Below the pieces are notes generated by a model. It had not been told where the DNA came from, made no database searches, and worked only from the letters and a program-made list of their open reading frames with translations. A stretch of DNA of 37,102 bases from Actinomycetota bacterium (lineage in GTDB: Bacteria; Actinomycetota; Thermoleophilia; Gaiellales; Gaiellaceae), in contig VAWW01000008.1 in assembly GCA_005884575.1 (NCBI GenBank), positions 59,805-96,906 on the forward strand, given 5' to 3'. A program made the position numbers and the translations under genes. This document shows, in pieces, positions 1-8,371 of this stretch (position 1 is its first letter; each line of letters begins with the position of its first letter).

Positions 1-2205
1 CAGCTTCTCGGCGTCCTCTTCCTGCTTGCGGGCCTCGCGCACCTCCTCCCAGCCAAACGCGCCGCGGCGCTTGCTCGTCACCGGGTCGACGACGCGGAAA
101 CCGAACCGGCCGTCGGAGAGGGCGAGGATCTCGTCGGCGGGCGGCGGCGCCTTGTCGCGCCCCGCGTCGGCGACGATGACGACCTTGAACTCGAGACCCT
201 TCGCGGCGTGGATCGTCAGCAGCCGCACAGCGTCGGCGCCCTCCTCCTCCGCCACCGCGTCGCGCTCGCCCGAGCCGACGGCCTCCTGCTCGGCGACGAA
301 GCGGATGAAGCCTTCGAGGTCGTTGCCGCGCAGCTCTTCGTACGAGCGCGCGAGCCGGCCGAGCTTGCGGAGATTCGCGTAGCGGCGGCGGCCGTCCCAT
401 TGCGCGAGCACCGCGAGGTCGTAGTCGTGCTCGGCGACGATCCACTCGCACAGCTGCTCGAGCGAGAGCCGCGGCTGCGCGGCGGCGAGCCTGTCGAAGC
501 GCTGCCGGAACGCGCGCATCAGCCTGGCGTCCTCGTCCGGGAGCGCCGGCGGCAGGCTCTTCTCGAGCCCGCTGAAGAGCGGCCGCTTGGACGCGGCGCG
601 GCGCAGCAGCACGAGCGCGTCGTTCGAGACGCCGACGAACGGCGACGCAAGGACGGTGAGGAGCGCGACGTCGTCGTAGCGGTTCCGGAGCAGCCGCAGG
701 TACGCCAGGAGGTCGACGACCTGCTGCTGGCCGAAGTACCCGCGGCCGGTCGCGCGGTACGTCGGCAGCCCGGCCTGGCGGAGCTCCTCCTCGTACCACT
801 CGGCGTCGGTGCCTGCGGCGAAGAGGAGCACGATCTCGCCGGCGGTCGCCGCGGCCGACTCCACGAGCTCGCGGACGCGCCGCGCGATGTGCCGCGCCTC
901 GGCCCGACGCCAGTGCGTCCCGGTGTCGTGATAGCTCGCCTTGTCGGTGACGAGCAGCTCGACCGGATGGCCGACGGGGTCTGGGAACTCGCCCGATGCG
1001 GCGAGCTGCTGAAACTCGTCCCCGAAGTGCGAGCCGAACAGCTCGTTCACCGCCGCGAGCACCTGCGGCCGCGAGCGGTAGTTCTTCGTCAGCGGCAGCA
1101 GCTGCGCGGCTCGTACGCGGCGCTCGCGGAAGACGGCGACGTCGGCATGGCGGAAGCCGTAGATCGACTGGAATTCGTCCCCGACGAAAAAGAGCTCAGT
1201 TGCCGGCCCGCGCAGCAGATCCACGAGGTCGCACTGCAGGCGATTCGTGTCCTGGAACTCGTCGACCATGATCGAGCGGAACCGCAGCTGCTCGCGCTCG
1301 CGGATCCGCTCGTCGTCGCGCAGCAGGTCGCGCGCCGCGAGCTGGAGATCCTCGAAGTCGACCGCCGACTCCTGTCGCTTCGCGGCCGCGTATGCATCCG
1401 CAAAGCGATAGAGGAGATCTTGGAGCAGCGCACGATCCTTGGCCGCGACCCGGTCGAGCGCGGCCTGCTCGACGCGGCGGCGCGCCTCCTCGTACGTGGC
1501 GGCGCGCTCGCCGTGCGCGCGCAGGCCGGAGAGGTCGAGCAAGCGGTCGGGCCGCTCGTCGCCGAGATCCAGCGCACCGAGCACGGCCGCGCGCTGCGCA
1601 GCTGTGGCAGCCGCGTCCTCGGCGAGGCAGCGCGCGGCTTCGTACAGCTCGGCCATCGCCTCGCCGAGCGGAGCCGGCTCGCCGAGCTCGAGCACGAGCT
1701 CGTGACCGGCGGAGCGCAGCGTCTCGTAGACGCTCGTCAGCATCCGCCGCAGGCCCGCGGCGCCGTAGGTCGCGAGGAGCTGCAGGCGCTCGGACTCCTC
1801 GCCCGCGCAGAATTCGGCCAGCGCCGCGTCGAACGCCTCGTGTCGCAGCACGGCGGCCTGCGGCTCGTCGAGCTCGCGGAAGCGCGGGTCGAGCCCGGCG
1901 GCGAAGGGATAGGCCTTGAGCAGCCTGTTGCAGAAGCCGTGGATCGTCGAGATCCAAGCGCCGTCCAGCTCGCGCGCGAGATCGTGCCGGCCGCGCTCGT
2001 GCAGCGCCGCGCGGATGCGCGAGCGCAGCTCGGCCGCCGCCTTGCGCGTGTACGTGATCACGAGGATCGACTCGATGTCGAGCCCGCGATCGCATACCGC
2101 GCGGACGAACCGCTCGACGAGCACCGCCGTCTTGCCGGTGCCCGCGCCTGCGGAGACGAAGACCTCGCCGCTCGCTTCGACCGCCGCGGTCTGCTGGTCG
2201 TTCAT
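1..2205 (-). CDS. UvrD/AddA-type ATP-dependent DNA helicase, partial (C-terminus off window)
   Basis: Superfamily 1A helicase, presumably the motor of a recombination helicase-nuclease working on double-strand breaks. The first 735 codons are present and the frame is open to the left edge. Motif I (SAGAGTGKT, about residues 18-26) follows a Q-motif-like NDQQTAAV start. Motif Ia (TYTRKAAAELRSRI), the TIHGFCNRLL segment, motif II (VDEFQDT, near residue 314) and motif III (VGDEFQSIYGFRHAD, near 340) are all readable. The left edge stops in a charged stretch just before the expected motif of the C-terminal RecA-like domain. ATG at 2205 overlaps the TGA of the upstream nuclease gene (ATGA), so the two are translationally coupled. 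The pair looks like AddAB or a minimal AdnAB; whether this subunit has its own nuclease domain cannot be seen. Motif III is more UvrD/PcrA-like than AddA-like. Confidence 0.9.
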   Translation of the reverse strand, partial: MNDQQTAAVEASGEVFVSAGAGTGKTAVLVERFVRAVCDRGLDIESILVITYTRKAAAELRSRIRAALHERGRHDLARELDGAWISTIHGFCNRLLKAYPFAAGLDPRFRELDEPQAAVLRHEAFDAALAEFCAGEESERLQLLATYGAAGLRRMLTSVYETLRSAGHELVLELGEPAPLGEAMAELYEAARCLAEDAAATAAQRAAVLGALDLGDERPDRLLDLSGLRAHGERAATYEEARRRVEQAALDRVAAKDRALLQDLLYRFADAYAAAKRQESAVDFEDLQLAARDLLRDDERIREREQLRFRSIMVDEFQDTNRLQCDLVDLLRGPATELFFVGDEFQSIYGFRHADVAVFRERRVRAAQLLPLTKNYRSRPQVLAAVNELFGSHFGDEFQQLAASGEFPDPVGHPVELLVTDKASYHDTGTHWRRAEARHIARRVRELVESAAATAGEIVLLFAAGTDAEWYEEELRQAGLPTYRATGRGYFGQQQVVDLLAYLRLLRNRYDDVALLTVLASPFVGVSNDALVLLRRAASKRPLFSGLEKSLPPALPDEDARLMRAFRQRFDRLAAAQPRLSLEQLCEWIVAEHDYDLAVLAQWDGRRRYANLRKLGRLARSYEELRGNDLEGFIRFVAEQEAVGSGERDAVAEEEGADAVRLLTIHAAKGLEFKVVIVADAGRDKAPPPADEILALSDGRFGFRVVDPVTSKRRGAFGWEEVREARKQEEDAEKL

Positions 2206-5114
2206 GCTCGCCGGATCCGGCAGACGGTCCAGAGGTCGCACCAGGCCGGGCACTCGCCGTTCTTCGGGTCGTGCCTCACGTCGCCGTGTTGGATCCGCTG
2301 CGCGAAGTCGAGCGCGGTCTCCTTCGCCTTCTCGACCTGCGCCCAGAACGCGTCCTCGTCGAGGTAGTCGGTCTTGACGTAGCCCGGCAGCATCTCTCCC
2401 TCGGCCGAGCGCAGCAAGCCGCGCGCCCTGCGTTCGCCGGCGAGCGGCCGATAGACGCCGCCGAGCGGCTCCATCCCCACGAGGTCGCGGAGCACGAGCA
2501 TGTAGAGCGGGATCTGCAGGCGCAGCTCCTTCTCGATCTCGGCCGCCGAGTGGCCGCTCTTCCCCGACTTGTAGTCCTGCACGATCCCGCGCGCGCTGAA
2601 CGGATCGACGTCGATCCGGTCGATCTTCCCGGAGAGGGTCACGCCGCCGAGGTCGAGGCCGCGCTGCAGCTCGGGCGCGGCGCGGTCGTTGCCGAAGCCG
2701 ACCTCGAAGCGGCGCGGGACGAGCTGGAGCTTGGACTCCGCCTCTTCGCGAACGAGCGCCTCGAGGTCGCGCGACAGCGTCTGGCGCAGCTCGCGGCGCT
2801 GCAGGTCGGTCATCTCCATGCGCACTCCCTCGAGCGCGCCGTCGAGGCAGTGCTGCATCCAGCGCACGGCCTCCTCGACACGCGCCGCCTCGACGCGGTC
2901 GGTCCCGACCTCCTTCGGCAGCCCTGCGAAGAATCGGTGGAGCGCGGTGTGCGCGACGGAGCCGCGCAGCTTCGCGTCGACCTGCGCGTCGATGTCGCGC
3001 GGATCGAGGAAGCGCTCGACGAACCAGGCCTGCGAGCAGTCTGCGAAGCGCTCGAGCTCGGTGACGGGAAACGTCGTTCGCGTCGAGAGCTGCTCGAGCA
3101 CGAGCGGATGCGTCAGCCGCGTCTTGCGCACGAATGCGTGGCGTGCGCGGTGAAGCCTGCGTTCCCATTCGTTCGCAAGGGCAAACGCCTCGGCCGTCCG
3201 GGCGTCCCGCACGGCGAGCTCGGCGAGCGCCCGTAGCCGCTCACGCTCGGTCGGCGCGCCCTCGAGCGGCCACGTCAGCTGCGAGAGCGCGCGCCGGCGC
3301 GTCGCACGCCGTACGTCGTCGGGATCGAAGAGCGCGACGACCTCGTCCCAGAACGGGCTCGCCTCGAGCGGGCTGCCGTCGTCGGTGGCCGATTCGCGGA
3401 CGAGATAGAGGCGCTCGTTCGGCCGGGTGCACGCTGTGTAGAACAGGTAGCGGTCGCGCGCGACCGAGTCGGGCCGTTCGAGCCGGCCGCCGAGACGCCC
3501 GCGGGTCTCGTCGTCGAGAAACGGCGACGCGGGACTACGGCGCGGCAACCTCCCCTCCTCGAGGCCGAGCACGAAGACGACGTCGAAGCGGCGAGTGCGT
3601 GCGCGGCCGAGGTCGACGACGGCGACACGGCCAGGCTCGTCGCCGCGCGCGAGGCTGACCGGCGCGCGCTCCAGCGCCGCGTAGAGCTCGTCGCGGTGGA
3701 GCGAGCCGTCGAGCTCGCGCCAGCGCGCGAGCTCGTCGAGCAGCCTGCGCGCGGCCTCGTAGACGGCGAGGTCGCGACGCGACGCCTCGCCGACCGGCGG
3801 CGCCTCCACTCCGTACGCGGCCCGCAACATCGTCGCAAGCTGCTCGCGCACTGCCGCGACCGGATCCTCGGCCTCGCGAATCGTCTCGACCGCCGGCAGC
3901 GGCGCGCCGCGCAGCCGTTCGGCCTCCTCGACGACGCGCTCGGGCGTCGCGATCCCGCGGCCGCGCAGGCGACCCTCGAGGAAGTCGGCGTTCGCGCGCG
4001 GCAGCGCCGAGTACGGAGAGCGCAGGAACGCGAAGAGATCGCCCCGGCTCCCGCCCAGCCACGCGAAACGGAGGAGCGCCAGCAGCGGCCGGCCGAGATC
4101 CGTCTGTCCCAAGCGGGTGCGGCCGTCGATCGCGAACGGCACGCCGAGCGTCGCGAGCGCGGTCTCGAGCGAGGCGCGCCAGCGCTCGATGCTCGGGCAC
4201 ACGATCCCGATCCGCTCCGCGCGAGTGCCGGCGCGCAACAGCGCGAGCACCTCTTCGCCGAGGAGCTCGAGCGCGCCGCGCGTGCCCGCGCCCTCGAGGA
4301 AGCGGATCGCACCCTCGAGCGGCACGGGCGCCGGTGCCGTATCGCTGAAGAGTCCGCGCTCGAGATGCGCGAGGGCCGGTGGCGCGACATCCGCGTAGCG
4401 CGGCGGTAGCTCCTCGATGCGCCCGTCGGCGAGGCCGGCGAGGTCGTCGGCCGTGCGCCGCAGCGACGCGAATGCGGGGCGGCCGGGCTCGTAGGGCAGC
4501 GACACGGTCACGTCCGCGCGCCCGGCGAGTGCCTCGAGCAGCGTCCACTCGGCGGCGGTGAGGTCCTCGAAGCCGTACGCGAACACCGGCTCGCCCTGCC
4601 ACGCGTCCAGCTCGCGCGCCGCACGCTCTGCCGCGGCGCGGCGCTGCAGGTCGCGGTCCCACAGCCCGAGCCGCTCCAGCTCGGCGCGGTAGGCGGAGTA
4701 GAGGCGCGCGAGATCGCCGTCGAGGGCGTCGGGCTCGAGCAGGCCGGACTCGAGCTCGCCGACGGCTCCGAGCAGCGCATCTGCGAAGCCGCCGAAGCGC
4801 GCGGAAGCGCCGAGGCCGTTCAGGGATGTCCCGGCAAGCGCGCGGCGGACGACGAGCGCCCGCTGCGCGTCGGACGCCACCGACCGCGCCGCGGGCGAGC
4901 CGGAGGCGAGCCGCCGGAAGAGATCGTCGAACGTCCCGATCGTCCCCCCGAGCAGCGCGCCGCAGCGGCCGAGCAGGTCGCGCTCGACGCGGTCGACGTC
5001 CGACCGGTTCGGCACGATCAAGACGGGCTCGCGGTCCAGCACGGCGAGGTAACGCTCCAGCAGGAGCTCGACCTTGCCCGCGTTGGCGGGCCCGACGATC
5101 AGGCACAACCCCAT
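2202..5114 (-). CDS. AddB-like PD-(D/E)XK nuclease subunit
   Basis: 970-residue RecB-family nuclease, predicted partner of the overlapping UvrD-like helicase. Residues 6-15 (IVGPANAGKV) form a P-loop-like element in which the usual Ser/Thr after Lys is Val, so ATPase activity is doubtful. The middle resembles a degenerate helicase core. The C-terminal nuclease has GSVAHTALHRF, KIDRIDVDPF and QDYKSGKSG (near residue 849), the D...DYK catalytic pattern. A Cys in FADCSQAW (near 691) and a terminal CPAWCDLWTVC could bind an Fe-S cluster as in AddB and Cas4, although the spacing is Cx3Cx5C rather than the CxxCx5C I recall. The start at 5114 is chosen because MGLCLIVGPANAGK fits AddB N-termini and a -10 box lies 6 bases upstream; the frame stays open further but overlaps the zinc-ribbon gene. 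Confidence 0.88.
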   Translation of the reverse strand: MGLCLIVGPANAGKVELLLERYLAVLDREPVLIVPNRSDVDRVERDLLGRCGALLGGTIGTFDDLFRRLASGSPAARSVASDAQRALVVRRALAGTSLNGLGASARFGGFADALLGAVGELESGLLEPDALDGDLARLYSAYRAELERLGLWDRDLQRRAAAERAARELDAWQGEPVFAYGFEDLTAAEWTLLEALAGRADVTVSLPYEPGRPAFASLRRTADDLAGLADGRIEELPPRYADVAPPALAHLERGLFSDTAPAPVPLEGAIRFLEGAGTRGALELLGEEVLALLRAGTRAERIGIVCPSIERWRASLETALATLGVPFAIDGRTRLGQTDLGRPLLALLRFAWLGGSRGDLFAFLRSPYSALPRANADFLEGRLRGRGIATPERVVEEAERLRGAPLPAVETIREAEDPVAAVREQLATMLRAAYGVEAPPVGEASRRDLAVYEAARRLLDELARWRELDGSLHRDELYAALERAPVSLARGDEPGRVAVVDLGRARTRRFDVVFVLGLEEGRLPRRSPASPFLDDETRGRLGGRLERPDSVARDRYLFYTACTRPNERLYLVRESATDDGSPLEASPFWDEVVALFDPDDVRRATRRRALSQLTWPLEGAPTERERLRALAELAVRDARTAEAFALANEWERRLHRARHAFVRKTRLTHPLVLEQLSTRTTFPVTELERFADCSQAWFVERFLDPRDIDAQVDAKLRGSVAHTALHRFFAGLPKEVGTDRVEAARVEEAVRWMQHCLDGALEGVRMEMTDLQRRELRQTLSRDLEALVREEAESKLQLVPRRFEVGFGNDRAAPELQRGLDLGGVTLSGKIDRIDVDPFSARGIVQDYKSGKSGHSAAEIEKELRLQIPLYMLVLRDLVGMEPLGGVYRPLAGERRARGLLRSAEGEMLPGYVKTDYLDEDAFWAQVEKAKETALDFAQRIQHGDVRHDPKNGECPAWCDLWTVCRIRRA

Positions 5115-5120
5115 CCCCTC

Positions 5121-5126
5121 ATCGTA
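5121..5126 (-). promoter_or_regulatory. -10 box for leaderless addB-like mRNA
   Basis: TACGAT on the minus strand ends exactly 6 bases before the ATG at 5114, so transcription would start on the A of the start codon. No Shine-Dalgarno sequence is present. The -35 region is not obvious. Confidence 0.55.
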
Positions 5127-5189
5127 GAGGGGCGATCCGACGGTTCCCTGAGGCGGGCTCGGGTTGTGCGCTCTTTGCGCGCTTCTTGT

Positions 5190-5217
5190 GCGGAGGCGGC
5201 ACAACCGCCGCCTCCGC
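5190..5217 (-). terminator. GC-rich hairpin after zinc-ribbon gene
   Basis: Perfect 11-bp stem (GCGGAGGCGGC / GCCGCCTCCGC) with a 6-base loop, 7 bases past the stop codon of the minus-strand zinc-ribbon gene and upstream of the addB-like promoter. There is no U-tract, as with the other hairpins in this window, so it would be an actinobacterial-style terminator. Confidence 0.6.
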
Positions 5218-5223
5218 GCGTTC

Positions 5224-5427
5224 CTAGGCGGCCGCGGCCGCCGACTTGGGACGCCGCCCGCGGCGCGCCGCCGGCTGGCCGGGCATCTTGCCGGCGCAGT
5301 CGTCGCAGAGATCGGCCTGCTTGGCCCCGCGGCGGGCATCCGCGTAGGTGATCCGGAGAGTCGCACCCCGGGATTCGTCGACTTCCTTGCCGCAGCTGTC
5401 GCAAACGAGCACGGTCTTACGTGCCAC
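5224..5427 (-). CDS. Small zinc-ribbon protein with basic/Ala tail
   Basis: 67 residues. LVCDSCGKEVDE near the N-terminus and LCDDCAGK in the middle give two CxxC pairs that should bind one zinc. The tail is Arg/Lys/Ala-rich (RRGRRPKSAAAAA), suggesting nucleic-acid contact. GTG start at 5427 is supported by AGGAGG at 5433-5438, 5 bases upstream. The architecture is common among small actinobacterial proteins of unknown role; I cannot name a function. It stands alone between the topoisomerase IB gene and the addB-like gene on the same strand. Confidence 0.8.
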   Translation of the reverse strand: MARKTVLVCDSCGKEVDESRGATLRITYADARRGAKQADLCDDCAGKMPGQPAARRGRRPKSAAAAA

Positions 5428-5462
5428 GCTTTTCCTCCTTCGATGAATGCCGTTCGGCCCTT

Positions 5463-5468
5463 AGTGTA
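5463..5468 (-). promoter_or_regulatory. -10 box of zinc-ribbon gene
   Basis: TACACT on the minus strand, 35 bases upstream of the GTG at 5427. This predicts a short leader of about 29 bases that contains the AGGAGG ribosome-binding site. It is one of the few leadered genes here and a useful contrast to the leaderless ones. Confidence 0.5.
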
Positions 5469-5486
5469 CGGAAAAGCGCCCGGAAT

Positions 5487-6515
5487 CTACGCGGCGGCGA
5501 GCGCGCGCCGAATACGCGCCGAGCGAAGCAGGCTGAGGAGCGCCTGCTCTTCCGGTGCGAGACCGATATCCCGGGCGCCGACGACCCGCAAATGACGGGG
5601 CCTGAAATCCTCGATCGTTCTCCCGCCGAGATACTGCTCGACAACCGCAGGACTGACGTAGGAAGCGCGCGTAACCGCGGGTGTATTCCCGAGCTGCTCG
5701 GCGACGCGGCGCATGACGGCCGTGACAGAGCGCTTCTGCGCCGACTCGGTCTCGGGAAAACCGTGGCGCTGCGCGTATTCTGCGAGCTGGACCGAAGTGA
5801 GCAACGTCCCGCCCCACGTTCGGAAGTCTTTTGCGCTGAACTCCTCGCCCATGTAGATCTTGACGTAGTCGTTCAGCCGCTTCGACGTGAGGTTCCAGAT
5901 CTTGTCGTCCCAGTGGTACCGGAACACGCGGCTGCCGCCCGGTAGCTGCAGTAGCTCACGGATCGCGTCCGCGAGCTCGTCGTCGATCAGCGTCGTCCGG
6001 ACGCGCAGCGCGTGCTTCGCCTTGAACTGGAGCGTGACGCGATTCCCGCGCACGTTCACGTGGCGGCGGGTCAGCGTCGTGATGCCGTACGTGCCCGACT
6101 GGCGCACGTAGCGGTCGGTCCCCACGCGGAACCAGCCGAGGTTGATCAGGCGAAGCGCAATCGCCGAGACGCGCTCGCGGTCGAGCTCGTTCTTGTCCAT
6201 GTGCTCGGCCATCGCGCCGCGCAGCTCCGGAAGCTTCTCGCCGAAACGGATCAGCTTGTCGTACTTGGCCTGCTCCTGCGCAGCGCGGAAGTCCGGGTGG
6301 TAGATGTACTGGCGCCGTCCCGCCTTGTCGACTCCCGTGGCCTGCAGCTTCGCGCCGGCCCGCGGCGAGATCCACACGTCCTTCCATGCGGGCGGAATGA
6401 CGAGCTTCGCGACGCGCTCGAGGCGGACGTCGTCCGTGATCTCCGCTCCGCGCTGGTCGTAATAGCGGAAGGCGCCCTTTCGTCCCTTCCTGGTCCATCC
6501 GGTGCCCCGCGCCAT
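5487..6515 (-). CDS. DNA topoisomerase IB (eukaryote/poxvirus-like)
   Basis: 342-residue type IB topoisomerase, which relaxes supercoils through a 3'-phosphotyrosyl intermediate. The N-terminal domain has RYYDQRGAEITDD, VIPPAWKDVWISP and the GRRQYIYHP segment. The catalytic domain has the FKAKHALRVR lysine region, FSAKDFRTWGGTLL (catalytic Arg region) and TRASYVSPAVVEQYL, where Tyr is the nucleophile. Length is normal for bacterial TopIB. ATG at 6515 was chosen because MARGTGWTRKG begins the conserved region; no Shine-Dalgarno sequence is visible. It is divergent from the dehydrogenase gene with 43 bases between start codons. Confidence 0.93.
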   Translation of the reverse strand: MARGTGWTRKGRKGAFRYYDQRGAEITDDVRLERVAKLVIPPAWKDVWISPRAGAKLQATGVDKAGRRQYIYHPDFRAAQEQAKYDKLIRFGEKLPELRGAMAEHMDKNELDRERVSAIALRLINLGWFRVGTDRYVRQSGTYGITTLTRRHVNVRGNRVTLQFKAKHALRVRTTLIDDELADAIRELLQLPGGSRVFRYHWDDKIWNLTSKRLNDYVKIYMGEEFSAKDFRTWGGTLLTSVQLAEYAQRHGFPETESAQKRSVTAVMRRVAEQLGNTPAVTRASYVSPAVVEQYLGGRTIEDFRPRHLRVVGARDIGLAPEEQALLSLLRSARIRRALAAA

Positions 6516-6544
6516 GGACTCGTTCGTGTCCGGAGGCCGAAAGT

Positions 6545-6550
6545 GATAAT
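6545..6550 (+). promoter_or_regulatory. -10 box for leaderless dehydrogenase mRNA
   Basis: GATAAT lies 8 bases before the ATG at 6559, with no Shine-Dalgarno sequence between. It sits in the 43-base divergent spacer with topoisomerase IB. Confidence 0.45.
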
Positions 6551-6558
6551 CCCCCGCG

Positions 6559-7632
6559 ATGGACGGACGGGCGATCGTGGTCTTGGAGGGCGACGAGACC
6601 GGGCAGGAGCTACTCGAGGAGGCGCTGCGCGTGCTCCAGCCCGACGTGATTGGGGTCGAGCTGGAGTTCCCGCGGTACGACCTGTCGCTCGAGAACCGGC
6701 GCAAGACGAAGAACCAGGTCGTCCACGAAGCCGCCGCGGCGATCCGTGAGCTCGGGCTCGGGCTGAAAGCCGCGACGGTCACGCCGGAAGGCCGGGACGA
6801 CGTCGGCTCGCCGAACCGGATCCTCCGCGAGGAGATCGGCGGGCGCGTGATCGTCCGGACCGGCCGGCGCATCCCGGGCGTCGTGCCGCTCGGCGGCGTG
6901 CATGCGCCGATCTCGATCGTGCGCATGGCGGTCGGCGATGCGTACGGGGCCACCGAATGGCGCGATGGCGACGGCGCGGACGAGGCCGCGTTTCGCACCG
7001 AGCGGATCGAACGGCGCATCTGCCGCTCGGTCGCGGAGTTCGCATTCCGCGAGGCCTCGCGTACCGGCGCCAAGGTCTTCGGCGGGCCGAAGTACACGGT
7101 CAGCCCCGTGTACGAGGGAATGCTCAAGGAGGAGATGGACGCGGCGGCGCAGCGATATCCGGACGTGAAGTACGAGCCGCAGCTGATCGATGCGACGTTT
7201 GCGCTCCTGCTCTCGACGACGGGCGACCCGCTCGTGATCCCGGCGCTGAACCGCGACGGCGACATCCTCTCGGATCTCGTGCTGCCGCTGTTCGGCTCGA
7301 TCGCGGGCTCGGAGTCGCTGCTCGTCGCGTTCGGCGACGAGTCGCTCGAGCCGACCGCGCTGATGGCGGAGGCGGCACACGGAACCGCGCCGTCGCTGCA
7401 GGGGAAGAACGTGGCGAATCCGATGGCGATGATCCTCGCGGGAGCGGCGCTGCTGTCGAACGCCGGCCCCGAGACGGCGGACGCGGGCCGCGCCATCCGG
7501 GAGGCGGCGCTGGAGGCCGTCGCCGAGGGCCACCGCACCGCCGACCTCGGCGGGCACGCAGGGACGACGGAGTTCACGGACGAGGTGATCCGCCGCACGC
7601 GCCAGAAGCTGGAGGTCTGGTCGGCTCTTTAA
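6559..7632 (+). CDS. Isocitrate/isopropylmalate dehydrogenase family protein (probably isocitrate-type)
   Basis: 357-residue beta-decarboxylating dehydrogenase, which oxidises a 2-hydroxyacid with NAD(P) and Mg2+. GSPNRILREE matches the SxNxxLR substrate-loop pattern of isocitrate/homoisocitrate enzymes. FGGPKYTVSPVYEGM carries the catalytic Lys region, NRDGDILSDL supplies the metal-binding Asp residues, and EAAHGTAPSLQGKNVANP is the adenine-binding loop. No leu genes are adjacent, which weakens an isopropylmalate assignment. The substrate and cofactor cannot be fixed from sequence alone. It stands alone, convergent with the macro-domain gene. Confidence 0.88.
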   Translation: MDGRAIVVLEGDETGQELLEEALRVLQPDVIGVELEFPRYDLSLENRRKTKNQVVHEAAAAIRELGLGLKAATVTPEGRDDVGSPNRILREEIGGRVIVRTGRRIPGVVPLGGVHAPISIVRMAVGDAYGATEWRDGDGADEAAFRTERIERRICRSVAEFAFREASRTGAKVFGGPKYTVSPVYEGMLKEEMDAAAQRYPDVKYEPQLIDATFALLLSTTGDPLVIPALNRDGDILSDLVLPLFGSIAGSESLLVAFGDESLEPTALMAEAAHGTAPSLQGKNVANPMAMILAGAALLSNAGPETADAGRAIREAALEAVAEGHRTADLGGHAGTTEFTDEVIRRTRQKLEVWSAL

Positions 7633-7652
7633 AGGTTGACGCGCGCGCGCGC

Positions 7653-7670
7653 GCCTGAGTTAACTCGGGC
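7653..7670. other. Near-perfect palindrome in convergent spacer
   Basis: GCCTGAGTTAACTCGGGC is self-complementary apart from one T-G pair. It sits in the 121-base spacer between the 3' ends of the dehydrogenase and macro-domain genes, directly after an alternating CG run (7641-7654). It could be a bidirectional terminator or a protein site. Nothing else is seen in the spacer. Confidence 0.35.
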
Positions 7671-7753
7671 CCGACCCGCCCCCTGCTCACGCGCGAGCGT
7701 AACCCGGCTCGGCACGCATGCGCCAGATGTCCTTTGTGCCGAAAGTGTGACGT

Positions 7754-8254
7754 TCAGTCCACAGCGGCAAGCGCCCGCGCGAACGCGCGGAGATGCTCTT
7801 CGCTGAAGAGGACGAACCGGACGAGCTCCACCGGCGGCGCCATCGCCTCTCGTACAGCGGCTACCGCGACCGGCGCCGCGAGCTCGACGGGATAGCCGTA
7901 GACGCCGGTCGAAATCGCCGGGAAGGCGACCGACAGCACGCCGAGCTCGGCTGCGAGCTCGAGCGAGCGCCGGTGCGCCGAAGCAAGCAGCTCCATCTCC
8001 CCCTCACCGCCGCCGCGCCAGACGGGGCCGACGGTGTGGATGACGTACCGCGCCGGCAGCCGCCCGCCCGTGGTCGCTTTCGCGTCGCCGGTCTCGCAGC
8101 CGCCGAGCCGCCGGCACTCCGCGAGGATCTCCGGCCCGCCCGCCCGGTGGATCGCGCCGTCGACTCCGCCTCCCCCGAGGAGGCTCGAGTTGGCCGCGTT
8201 GACGATCGCGTCGACCTCCTGCTCGGTGATGTCGCCGCGGACGAGCTCGATCAT
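7754..8254 (-). CDS. Macro-domain protein (O-acetyl-ADP-ribose deacetylase / YmdB type)
   Basis: 166-residue single macro domain that binds ADP-ribose and probably removes acetyl or ADP-ribosyl groups. The start [23 protein letters not shown] and the loop [16 protein letters not shown] are the distal-ribose/catalytic loop. VIHTVGPVW and [10 protein letters not shown] form the diphosphate-binding loop. The full fold is present and no partner domain is fused. ATG at 8254 has TACGCT 6 bases upstream and no Shine-Dalgarno sequence, predicting a leaderless mRNA. No ADP-ribosyltransferase gene is adjacent, so a toxin-antitoxin role is not supported. Confidence 0.92.
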   Translation of the reverse strand: MIELVRGDITEQEVDAIVNAANSSLLGGGGVDGAIHRAGGPEILAECRRLGGCETGDAKATTGGRLPARYVIHTVGPVWRGGGEGEMELLASAHRRSLELAAELGVLSVAFPAISTGVYGYPVELAAPVAVAAVREAMAPPVELVRFVLFSEEHLRAFARALAAVD

Positions 8255-8260
8255 CCCGGG

Positions 8261-8266
8261 AGCGTA
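8261..8266 (-). promoter_or_regulatory. -10 box for leaderless macro-domain mRNA
   Basis: TACGCT on the minus strand, followed by 6 bases and the ATG at 8254. Confidence 0.5.
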
Positions 8267-8321
8267 GTGGTGGCGAAGCCCCGACGAAACCGCGAATGAC
8301 GGTCGTTCCGTTGTATCTGCA

Positions 8322-8353
8322 GGCCCCGGGGCGGACCGCAGCGTCCCGGGGCC
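8322..8353 (-). terminator. GC hairpin downstream of HD-GYP remnant
   Basis: 9-bp perfect stem GGCCCCGGG / CCCGGGGCC with a 14-base loop, 18 bases after the stop of the HD-GYP remnant (minus strand). No U-tract. It probably ended the original transcript. Confidence 0.5.
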
Positions 8354-8371
8354 GCCTGCGCCGGAACCGGG

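Noticed and set aside
208..2367. Long plus-strand open frame opposite the helicase gene
   Set aside because: Arg/Glu/Leu-rich translation with no domain; the opposite strand carries all helicase motifs. It is a GC-rich shadow frame.
7641..7654. Alternating CG run as a Z-DNA or slippage element
   Set aside because: Only 14 bases in a GC-rich genome; expected by chance often enough.
7754..8254. Macro-domain gene as a DarTG-like antitoxin
   Set aside because: No DarT-like ADP-ribosyltransferase gene beside it; the neighbours are unrelated.
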